Below are positions 1 through 6,059 of a DNA stretch of 9,152 nucleotides, piece by piece. The notes below the pieces were generated by a model, which saw only the letters and a list, made by a program, of their open reading frames with translations, was not told the origin of the DNA and did not search any database. Position 1 is the first letter of the stretch, and each line of letters opens with the position of its first letter. Where the stretch lies: the NCBI GenBank assembly GCA_013372875.1, contig JABXIW010000428.1, positions 1-9,152 on the forward strand, in the 5' to 3' direction. The DNA comes from Gammaproteobacteria bacterium. Lineage in GTDB: Bacteria > Pseudomonadota > Gammaproteobacteria > Enterobacterales > Kangiellaceae. The position numbers and the translations under genes were made by a program.

Positions 1-784
1 CGATTGGCTTAGGCATGAAAGTAGCCGTTTTGCCATAAGCGTGCGCTACATTGTGAGTTACATACTTTAGGATCTGAACTTCGTCAGCTTTCTTTACCAA
101 AGTGTTGAACTTAGTGGCGATTTCGTTTTGACCAGCCGTTGCCACTTCGTGGTGATGCGCTTCAACAACCAAGCCCATCTCTTCCATCACCAAACACATT
201 TGCGAACGAATGTCTTGCGAAGAATCAACCGGTGGAACTGGGAAATAGCCGCCTTTAACGCGTGGACGGTGGCCAGTGTTGCCATCTTCGTAGCTTTTAT
301 CTGAGTTCCAAGCAGCTTCTGGGTCGTCAATTTTAACCATAGAGCCGCTCATGTCAGTTTTAAACTTAACATCTTCAAACATAAAGAACTCTGGCTCAGG
401 ACCAAAGAAAGCGGTATCAGCAATGCCAGTAGACTTTAAATACTCTTCAGCACGCTTCGCAACAGAACGAGGATCGCGATCATAACCAGTCATTGTGGCT
501 GGTTCCAAAATGTCACAGCGCAAGTTCAAAGTCGGATCTTCAAAGAAAGGATCCATCACTGCAGTCGAAGTATCAGGCATTAACACCATGTCTGATTCAT
601 TAATGCCTTTCCAGCCCGCGATGGAAGAACCGTCAAACATTTTGCCGTCTGTTAGAAAGTCTTCATCTACTTGATGTGAAGGAATGGTAACGTGTTGCTC
701 TTTACCTTTAGTATCGGTAAAGCGTAAATCTACGAATTTCACTTCGTACTCTTTAATCATTTCTAAAACAGCTTCAACTGACAT
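1..784 (-). CDS. glnA: Glutamine synthetase, type I (N-terminal 261 residues, cut at window edge)
   Basis: The enzyme makes glutamine from glutamate, ammonia and ATP in the cytoplasm and is the main entry point for nitrogen. The visible 261 codons follow E. coli GlnA almost without gaps. The N-terminal beta-grasp domain covers about residues 1-104 and includes FDGSS at 50-54, whose Asp51 contributes to the neighbouring subunit's active site. The catalytic domain then begins, with FGPEPEFF (127-134; metal ligands Glu130 and Glu132) and [12 protein letters not shown] (210-221; Glu213 and Glu221). The C-terminal catalytic part, including the adenylylated tyrosine of this family, lies outside the window. 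The start is the ATG at 782-784 with GGAG at 791-794 upstream on the minus strand, nine bases away. An NtrC-like palindrome and a TATAAT promoter lie upstream, consistent with nitrogen control. Identity is close to certain; any linked ntrBC genes would be beyond the edge. Confidence 0.98.
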   Translation of the reverse strand, partial: MSVEAVLEMIKEYEVKFVDLRFTDTKGKEQHVTIPSHQVDEDFLTDGKMFDGSSIAGWKGINESDMVLMPDTSTAVMDPFFEDPTLNLRCDILEPATMTGYDRDPRSVAKRAEEYLKSTGIADTAFFGPEPEFFMFEDVKFKTDMSGSMVKIDDPEAAWNSDKSYEDGNTGHRPRVKGGYFPVPPVDSSQDIRSQMCLVMEEMGLVVEAHHHEVATAGQNEIATKFNTLVKKADEVQILKYVTHNVAHAYGKTATFMPKPI

Positions 785-824
785 GCGAATCTCCAAAAGG
801 TTGGATTTGAATTTTGATGAGCGC

Positions 825-855
825 ATTATACGGGCTTGTTTAGAAAATTTGTAAA
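825..855 (-). promoter_or_regulatory. Putative sigma-70-type promoter of glnA
   Basis: On the minus strand a perfect TATAAT (830-825) is preceded by TTTACA (855-850) with a 19-base spacer, longer than the ideal 17. Transcription would start near 818 and give a leader of about 35 bases before the glnA ATG at 784. I found no GG-N10-GC sigma-54 element between the NtrC box and the gene, so this is the only promoter I can propose. The -10 is strong; the long spacer lowers confidence. Confidence 0.55.
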
Positions 856-883
856 GATAAAGCACAAAAGAGAAGAGCTAATT

Positions 884-898
884 GCACCATTATGGTGC
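884..898 (-). promoter_or_regulatory. NtrC-type binding palindrome upstream of glnA
   Basis: GCACCA-TTA-TGGTGC is a perfect 6-3-6 palindrome. It matches the form of the NtrC (NRI) enhancer sites upstream of enterobacterial glnA, where the pattern is GCACCA-N3-TGGTGC. Its centre at 891 lies about 73 bases upstream of the proposed glnA transcription start. The match and the gene context make NtrC control of glnA likely, but a single site without a visible sigma-54 promoter leaves the mechanism open. Confidence 0.8.
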
Positions 899-978
899 GA
901 ATCAGCTTGAGATCCGTCAAATGCAAGTGAATCGAAGCGTAGACAGGTGAAAATATAAAAAGTTCATTAACAAAATTT

Positions 979-999
979 AACAAATACGTAATATTTGTT
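979..999. repeat. Inverted repeat AACAAATA-N5-TATTTGTT at the receptor promoter
   Basis: Two perfect 8-base arms (979-986 and 992-999) are separated by CGTAA. The right arm runs into the -35 hexamer TTGACC of the receptor promoter. The left arm shares TTAACAAA with an upstream direct copy exactly 10 bp earlier (967-974 against 977-984), so up to three half-sites lie on one face of the helix. The position suits an operator for a dimeric regulator. The regulator is unknown and the match to Fur-type boxes is poor. AT-rich DNA makes chance palindromes more likely, so function is inferred. Confidence 0.5.
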
Positions 1000-1025
1000 G
1001 ACCTTTTATCTTTTTCTGTGATACT
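998..1025 (+). promoter_or_regulatory. Putative extended -10 promoter of the TonB receptor gene
   Basis: TTGACC (998-1003) is followed after 16 bases by GATACT (1020-1025), which carries the TG extension at 1017-1018. Transcription would start near 1032, leaving an untranslated leader of about 104 bases before the ATG at 1136. A nearly ideal -35 plus an extended -10 fits the strong expression suggested by the codon use of the gene. Confidence 0.6.
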
Positions 1026-1135
1026 TATCTACTTTCCAGGGGCTTTGGACCTTGCCGTTGCTTATGTAAATAGCAAATGAAGAAGCTCAGGATTATTAAA
1101 AAAGTAAATTTACTAACTACTATAGGTAGGATTTT

Positions 1136-3712
1136 ATGACTAACAAGACAATGATAGCTAAAGCTGTTAAAGCAGCTTTATTTGGCGGTTTAGCTGCTTC
1201 TATCGCTATCGCTTCTCCAGCAACTTTTGCTGCTGATGAAGACGAAGGTGAAGAGAATGTAGTTGTAACTACTGGTTCTCGTCTTAAGCGTTCTGACGTT
1301 GAAGGTGCACTTCCAGTAACAATTATTGACCGTGAACAAATCGAATTATCTGGTGAGAGCAACGCTGCAGACTTCTTGCGTAGCTTGACTTTCAACAGTG
1401 CTGGTTCTTTCCGTCCACAATCTGGTAGCTCTGCTCAAGGTACAGCTTCTATCAGCTTACGTGGTATCGGTTCTGACCGTACTTTGGTATTAATCGACGG
1501 TCGTCGTTTACCAAAATCTGGTTCTACAGGTTCAACTCAAGATTTGAACACAATCCCAATGGGCGCAATCGAGCGTATCGAAGTATTAACTGATGGTGCT
1601 TCTGCGGTATACGGTTCTGACGCTATTGGTGGTGTAATCAACGTTATCTTACGTTCTGATTACGAAGGTGCTGAAATCATGTTGGGTCGTGCTGGTGTAA
1701 GCATTCCAACTGAAGGCGGTGACCGTGAAGAAGGCTCTATCGTATTTGGTGCTGCTGGTGATAGCTCTAGCATCATCGCTGGTTTGTCTTGGAACGATCG
1801 TGACATCATCTTTGCACGCTCTTTCCCATGGAACACTCCAGGCGGTTCTATCTACGGTAACAGTTTCACTACTATTACTGGTGGTTTCGATAACTTTGAC
1901 TGGACTTCTATTCCTGACGGTCAAGGCGGTACAGCGTGTGATTTCGCTGGCACAGGCTTCTATACTATCGGCAGCCGTTGTGGTTATGACTTCACATTAG
2001 TAAGTGCTGATGAAGCTTCTATCAAAAACAAAGGTTTATTTGTTAAAGCATCTCATCAAGTGAACGACGATTGGGAAGTTTACATGGATGCTCGTGTAAC
2101 TCGTACTGAATCTTTCGGTCGTTACGCTCCAGTACCTGATTCAAGTTACTTCTCTGTGCCTTTAACAGCTACTAGTCCAAACAACCCAACCAATCCTAAC
2201 GGTAACGTTTACGACCCTAACTTAGGTCTAACTCCTCAACCGGTTAACTGGTGGCACCGTTTTGACGCTCTAGGTAATCGTGATAGCACTGTTACTAACA
2301 ATATGAACGACGTTCTTATTGGTGCTACAGGTTTCTGGGGTGGTGTAGATTGGGACTTTGGTTACCGTCGTACAGACAACAAAACTGACGATGTAGGTCG
2401 TAACTACTTATTACGTTCTGCAGCAGCAGCTTTGATTGAGTCTGGTGCTTACAACTTAGCTAACCCATACAACAACCCTGAAAACGTATTAAACTCTATG
2501 CGTATTACTGTATACCGTGAGTCTAACTTCGATTTCGAAGAAGCGTTTGCTACTGGTCAATTCGACTTGTTCGACATGGCTGGCGGTACTGCTGCGATGT
2601 TAGTAGGCGTTGAATACCGTAAAGAAATCTACTCTGACCAATACGATCCTCAATCAGAAGCTGGTCAAGTAGGTGGTTCTGCAGGTAACTCTGCTGGCGG
2701 TTCACGTGACGTTCGTGTACTAGCTGCTGAAGCTGCATTCCCATTCGCTGACAACTTCGAAATGAGCGTTGCTGTTCGTTACGATGATTACTCAGATTTC
2801 GGTGACAATACTTCTCCAAAAGTATCTTTCCGTTACCAACCAATGGACGAGTTAACTTTACGTGCTTCTTATGGCCAAGGTTTCCGCGCTCCATCATTAC
2901 CTGAGTTAACTCAGAAGCCTTCGTTCAGTGCGACTTCTGTAAACGATCCGCAAACTTGTTTGGCTCAAGGCCAACCAGCTAACTGTTCAGTACAGATCAA
3001 CGACACTATCCAAGCTAACCCAGGTTTAGGTGCGGAAGAGTCAGATCAATACTCAGTTGGTGCTGCATGGCAGCCATTTGATTGGATGAACGTGACTGTT
3101 GATTACAGCAATATCGAAATCAACAACCAAATCGACCAAATCACTGCACAAGAGATCATCAACGCTCAAATTACTGGTGTTCCAGTACCTCCAGGCTTGA
3201 GCTGTCAACGTGCTCCATCTGGTGCTATTACTCAGTGTTTCACTGGTTTCGGTAACCAAGGTGTACTTGAAGTTGATCAAATGGACGTTAACTTACGTTT
3301 GAACTTTGATTTATGGGGCGGCCAATTCATGTCTCAAACTCAATGGTCTCGCGTACTAGGTTATGCTTTCGACGGTGGCAACAGCATCGTTCGTAACGCG
3401 GGTTTACCAAAAGATCGTATGGCTATCTGGAATACATTTAGCATCAACGATTTCGTATTTGGTTATAACTTGAACCTTATCGGTGAGAACGGTAAAGACT
3501 CTCTAGCTAACCGTGCTCCTACTTGGGTTACTCATGACATCCAAGTGAACTACAACACTCCATGGGATGGTCGTATCACTGTTGGTGCTCGTAACATTGG
3601 TGAGAAATTCCCACCAATCGGTTTAGGTGCTCCAGGTTCTCGTGACTACGATTTCGGCTTATATGATGGTTTCGGTCGTACTACTTACGTACGTTACACT
3701 CAAACTTTCTAA
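1136..3712 (+). CDS. TonB-dependent outer-membrane receptor
   Basis: This 858-residue protein is a ligand-gated outer-membrane transporter powered by TonB-ExbB-ExbD. A signal peptide spans residues 1-32, with cleavage after TFA. A short acidic linker follows, then a TonB-box-like VVVTTGSR (42-49). The plug domain runs from about 50 to 173 and includes LRGIGSDRTLVLIDGRR (108-124) and a closing GGVINVILR (165-173). The remainder is the 22-strand-type barrel, ending in the terminal Phe expected by the outer-membrane insertion machinery. There is no N-terminal signalling (STN) domain. The only six cysteines form three close pairs, 268/282, 608/617 and 690/701, probably loop disulfides. The ligand cannot be read from the sequence; no siderophore, B12 or TBDT-SusD partner is adjacent. 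Arginine is almost always CGT/CGC and I saw no AGA, unlike the next gene, which implies high expression. The start has AGGA at 1128-1131. A strong terminator follows. Confidence 0.95.
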   Translation: MTNKTMIAKAVKAALFGGLAASIAIASPATFAADEDEGEENVVVTTGSRLKRSDVEGALPVTIIDREQIELSGESNAADFLRSLTFNSAGSFRPQSGSSAQGTASISLRGIGSDRTLVLIDGRRLPKSGSTGSTQDLNTIPMGAIERIEVLTDGASAVYGSDAIGGVINVILRSDYEGAEIMLGRAGVSIPTEGGDREEGSIVFGAAGDSSSIIAGLSWNDRDIIFARSFPWNTPGGSIYGNSFTTITGGFDNFDWTSIPDGQGGTACDFAGTGFYTIGSRCGYDFTLVSADEASIKNKGLFVKASHQVNDDWEVYMDARVTRTESFGRYAPVPDSSYFSVPLTATSPNNPTNPNGNVYDPNLGLTPQPVNWWHRFDALGNRDSTVTNNMNDVLIGATGFWGGVDWDFGYRRTDNKTDDVGRNYLLRSAAAALIESGAYNLANPYNNPENVLNSMRITVYRESNFDFEEAFATGQFDLFDMAGGTAAMLVGVEYRKEIYSDQYDPQSEAGQVGGSAGNSAGGSRDVRVLAAEAAFPFADNFEMSVAVRYDDYSDFGDNTSPKVSFRYQPMDELTLRASYGQGFRAPSLPELTQKPSFSATSVNDPQTCLAQGQPANCSVQINDTIQANPGLGAEESDQYSVGAAWQPFDWMNVTVDYSNIEINNQIDQITAQEIINAQITGVPVPPGLSCQRAPSGAITQCFTGFGNQGVLEVDQMDVNLRLNFDLWGGQFMSQTQWSRVLGYAFDGGNSIVRNAGLPKDRMAIWNTFSINDFVFGYNLNLIGENGKDSLANRAPTWVTHDIQVNYNTPWDGRITVGARNIGEKFPPIGLGAPGSRDYDFGLYDGFGRTTYVRYTQTF

Positions 3713-3727
3713 TAAGTTGTTAGAGTT

Positions 3728-3758
3728 AAAAAGGGCGAGTTTCTCGCCCTTTTTTTTT
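3728..3758 (+). terminator. Rho-independent terminator of the TonB receptor gene
   Basis: The arms GGGCGAG (3733-3739) and CTCGCCC (3743-3749) pair perfectly around a TTT loop. The stem is extended by A residues at 3728-3732 pairing with the start of a nine-T run (3750-3758). It lies 15 bases after the TAA stop and ends two bases before the next ATG. Confidence 0.95.
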
Positions 3759-3760
3759 GA

Positions 3761-4759
3761 ATGAAAGAGATAGAAAGTGTGAATAGTAGAAAAGAAAATT
3801 GGTCTAATTATTGGAAGCAAGGTCTTTTGGATTCTTGTGCGAGAACTATAGAATCGGCTGATTCTGAGATTACTCAATACTGGAAGAACGTCGCAGAATC
3901 TATTCAAGCAAATCAAACTATAGTTGATCTCTGCACTGGAGCTGGAGCGGTAATAAAAGAACTAACTCAGATGTTAGGCGATAATGAAGTCCAAAGTACA
4001 AAATTTTACGGCGTTGAGTTATCTTCTTACCCTAATCAAGAGGTTGAATATAAGCAACGGATCGGAATAGCTAATCTTGAGCTTTTTAATAATACCTCAA
4101 TAGAGAAAATTCCTTTATCAGACCAATCGGTGGATTTATTAGTTAGCCAATTCGGGGTCGAATATGCTTTAAGCGATGATTTTTATAGCGAGGTTGCGCG
4201 ACTATTAAAAGTGAGTGGCAAAGTTAATTTTGTAATGCATCATAGCAACTCTATTTTATACCGCGTTGCAAATGAAGAGGCGGCACACTACAAATTTATA
4301 AACGAAGAAATAGATTTGTTTGGAATATTAGAACAGCTTGTTCCTTATTTTGCACTTTTAAAAAATCCAGCAAATAAAGCAAAACTTGATAAAGATCCGA
4401 AGGCATTGCAGATAAGAAACTTATTCAATCAAGCACTTAATGATATTAAGCTCGCCGCAAGCAAATCAAATCATCCGGATCTTTTGCATGATATTTTAAA
4501 CTCTGCTGGGACAAGCTTGAATTTAGCGAGAAACGAGAATAAAAAAGTCGCGCTTGAGTTCATAAAGCACTTGAAGCAACAGTTTAAAGATTCTTATGGC
4601 CGTTCTATTGAGTTACTTGATGCCGCGCTATCAAAAGCGGAACTAGAGGAGGTTGTGAATAAGTTCGCTGATCATTTTCCGAACAGCAATGAAATAAAGG
4701 AAATGTCTAGCAATAACCAAATAGTAGCTTGGGGCCTTTCATTAGAGCGAACTGGCTAA
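3761..4759 (+). CDS. Class I SAM-dependent methyltransferase of unknown substrate
   Basis: The protein has a Rossmann-type SAM-binding core: motif I VDLCTGAGAV (55-64), the acidic end of strand 2 in YGVELS (83-88), motif IV region DLLVSQFGVEYA (125-136), and LKVSGKVNFVMHH (149-161). The N-terminus is rich in Trp and Tyr (ENWSNYW). Residues from about 165 to 310 are mostly helical and may form a substrate lid. The family gives no substrate; a small molecule or lipid is as likely as a protein. The ATG at 3761 has only the terminator T-run before it and no Shine-Dalgarno site. A GTG at 3779 (residue 7) has purine-rich AAAGAGA 10 bases upstream and could be the true start, giving 326 residues. 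The gene is visibly more AT-rich than the receptor gene and uses AGA/CGA/CGG arginine codons, suggesting lower expression or a separate origin. No own promoter is evident. It converges on the PP-loop gene. Confidence 0.85.
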   Translation: MKEIESVNSRKENWSNYWKQGLLDSCARTIESADSEITQYWKNVAESIQANQTIVDLCTGAGAVIKELTQMLGDNEVQSTKFYGVELSSYPNQEVEYKQRIGIANLELFNNTSIEKIPLSDQSVDLLVSQFGVEYALSDDFYSEVARLLKVSGKVNFVMHHSNSILYRVANEEAAHYKFINEEIDLFGILEQLVPYFALLKNPANKAKLDKDPKALQIRNLFNQALNDIKLAASKSNHPDLLHDILNSAGTSLNLARNENKKVALEFIKHLKQQFKDSYGRSIELLDAALSKAELEEVVNKFADHFPNSNEIKEMSSNNQIVAWGLSLERTG

Positions 4760-4762
4760 TAG

Positions 4763-4788
4763 AAAGTGGCACTATATGTGCCACTTTT
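4763..4788. terminator. Shared hairpin terminator between convergent genes
   Basis: The arms AAAGTGGCAC (4763-4772) and GTGCCACTTT (4778-4787) pair perfectly around TATAT. On the plus strand the stem is followed by TTTTCTT (4785-4791), which would stop the methyltransferase transcript. On the minus strand the T-run is weaker. The right arm is coding sequence for the last residues of the PP-loop protein and its TAG stop lies at 4774-4772, so one element serves as terminator and as coding end. Confidence 0.75.
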
Positions 4789-5836
4789 CTTGTACCTCAT
4801 GCGGCTGCATCGGGACCACGTCCATAACATAAGACGTTCCTTCAAAATTTTCCACTTCAACCGTCACTTTCTCTGCTGTTTTTCCGCCTGAATAGCGTGC
4901 CACGATTTGTGCCGCTAACTTGATATCTTCCTTATCGAAAGTACCTTCTAGCAAAGTCAAAGGGCCGCCATGACTGACGGTATGAATCGAGGTAAATTCT
5001 TTCTTATAGCCCCGTAGGAAGTTATTTTCACCTTCTTCACGGCTAACGATGAGCTTAAAATTAGGTTTCGGACGAATATGACGGCCAACTTTTAATAGCA
5101 TAATATCGTCCAGTTCATAACGTTTTTCACCACGTGCAGCCCATAAGTCGGCAAGCTTTTTAGAATAATTAGCATCGGTTAAGAAGCAGCAGCCACCAGC
5201 GGGTTGTGCGTAATCTTCAAATCCAAATTGTTTTGCTAACTCAAACTGAGGTTTTCTTGAGCGACCTGAAAAATCATATAATTCTTCACGATTCACCCAA
5301 CCTTCGCGTTCGGGTAAACTTGGCATTAAGTTTTTTGCGCACAAAGGGCGTAATAGTCGATCTTCGGCGCCAGATTCGCGAGCAATAATTGGCATGGTTT
5401 CTTTACGCTGAGATTTTGGACGCTGACCTATCACTTCACCAGTAATAATAAAGTCAAAACCATTTTCATCCGCCCAGTCTTGAGCTTGGTTAACCATATA
5501 GATTTTGCAATCAAGGCACGGATTTAAATTAGCGCCATAACCATGTTTTGGGTTGTAGACGATATCTTTATATTCTTCAGAAATATCAATGATGTGCAGC
5601 TTGATACCGAGTTGTTCTGCGCTCCAAAGGGCATTGTTACGCTTTTGTTTTTCTTTATCTTTTTTGCGAATCGCGTGGGTATGACCTTCTACGCAAAAGC
5701 CAGTGTAGAAATTGATGCCTTCCACATGCACACCTTGTTCTTGTACCACTTTGGCGGCTAAAAGTGAGTCTAGGCCGCCAGAAATTAAGGCTACGGCTTT
5801 TCTTTGTGGTTGTTGCGAAGAAATAGAGTCGGTCAT
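4772..5836 (-). CDS. PP-loop ATPase, tRNA thiouridylase-like (MnmA/ThiI-related)
   Basis: This 354-residue protein belongs to the PP-loop ATP pyrophosphatase group, whose tRNA-thiolating members adenylate uridine and accept sulfur from a persulfide. The ATP-binding motif is SGGLDS (19-24). NPCLDC (105-110) sits where MnmA-type enzymes have their NPxxxCN cysteine, and GGCCF (214-218) supplies a second cysteine site. GEVIGQRP (133-140) is another conserved block. The C-terminal part, about 245-345, opens with LLKVGRHIRP and resembles the NFACT-R-like RNA-binding extension seen in some proteins of this group; that assignment is from memory. It is not canonical MnmA: the insert and C-terminus differ. 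I chose the ATG at 5836; a TTG five codons upstream (5851) is open but has no ribosome site, and neither start has a strong one. The TATAAT promoter is 55 bases upstream. A TusA-like sulfur carrier is encoded 2.8 kb away on the same strand. Confidence 0.8.
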   Translation of the reverse strand: MTDSISSQQPQRKAVALISGGLDSLLAAKVVQEQGVHVEGINFYTGFCVEGHTHAIRKKDKEKQKRNNALWSAEQLGIKLHIIDISEEYKDIVYNPKHGYGANLNPCLDCKIYMVNQAQDWADENGFDFIITGEVIGQRPKSQRKETMPIIARESGAEDRLLRPLCAKNLMPSLPEREGWVNREELYDFSGRSRKPQFELAKQFGFEDYAQPAGGCCFLTDANYSKKLADLWAARGEKRYELDDIMLLKVGRHIRPKPNFKLIVSREEGENNFLRGYKKEFTSIHTVSHGGPLTLLEGTFDKEDIKLAAQIVARYSGGKTAEKVTVEVENFEGTSYVMDVVPMQPHEVQEKWHI

Positions 5837-5890
5837 ACTACAGTAAATCAATAAGTTACGAGCAAATTGATGCTCAAAAAATGGACAGCG

Positions 5891-5919
5891 ATTATAGCTA
5901 AGCTAATCAAAACAAGCAA
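5891..5919 (-). promoter_or_regulatory. Putative promoter of the PP-loop gene
   Basis: On the minus strand a perfect TATAAT (5896-5891) is preceded, after exactly 17 bases, by TTGCTT (5919-5914). Transcription would start near 5884, about 48 bases before the chosen ATG. A palindrome AGCAAA-GT-TTTGCT (5915-5928) covers the -35. The -35 match is modest; the -10 and spacing are ideal. Confidence 0.55.
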
Positions 5920-6045
5920 AGTTTTGCTGTTAATATTGCTCAGTTAAAAACATAACTTTGTTTTGGAGCAGGTGATTTTTTGACCAATAAGTGTATGATT
6001 AGTTAAGCTTAATGCTAAATTTACAGCTGTTGTTCAATCGCACAT

Positions 6046-6052
6046 GGAGAGG
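6046..6052 (+). promoter_or_regulatory. Ribosome binding site fixing a GTG start
   Basis: GGAGAGG lies seven bases before the GTG at 6060-6062. This strong site settles the use of GTG as the start of the TPR protein, which is also where the conserved N-terminal block of the family begins. Confidence 0.8.
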
Positions 6053-6059
6053 TGTTTGA

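Larger units (their letters stand above)
785..1135. other. Divergent control region between glnA and the TonB receptor gene
   Basis: This 351-bp stretch holds no convincing gene. From the left it contains the glnA ribosome binding site (791-794), the glnA -10/-35 pair (825-855), the NtrC palindrome (884-898), and about 65 bases with no recognised signal. These are followed by TTAACAAA direct repeats (967-974 and 977-984), an inverted repeat (979-999), the receptor promoter (998-1025) and a leader of about 100 bases. The leader carries a 12-bp palindrome (1103-1114) and a 20-codon open frame (1077-1139), which overlaps the receptor start codon as ATGA. Confidence 0.7.

Noticed and set aside
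1041..1062. Possible sigma-54 promoter ahead of the receptor gene (GG near 1041 or 1047 with a downstream GC)
   Set aside because: The distance between GG and GC is 11 bases at each candidate, not the required 10, and the surrounding bases do not match the consensus.
1649..1924. Open frames on the minus strand and in a shifted plus frame inside the receptor gene
   Set aside because: They lie wholly within the receptor gene, lack ribosome sites and recognisable motifs, and follow from its biased codon use.
5206..5761. Plus-strand open frames inside the PP-loop gene
   Set aside because: They lie opposite a gene with clear family motifs and show no start signals or recognisable protein features.
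5837..5851. TTG start at 5851 for the PP-loop protein
   Set aside because: It adds five residues, has no Shine-Dalgarno site, and an ATG follows directly; the conserved PP-loop motif does not need the extra residues.
5980..6012. Promoter for the TPR gene from TTGACC (5980-5985) and TATGAT (5994-5999), and the palindrome TTAAGCTTAA (6003-6012)
   Set aside because: The two hexamers are only 8 bases apart and cannot form one promoter; neither finds a good partner at 16-18 bases. The palindrome is short in AT-rich DNA. A promoter must be near, but I cannot place it.
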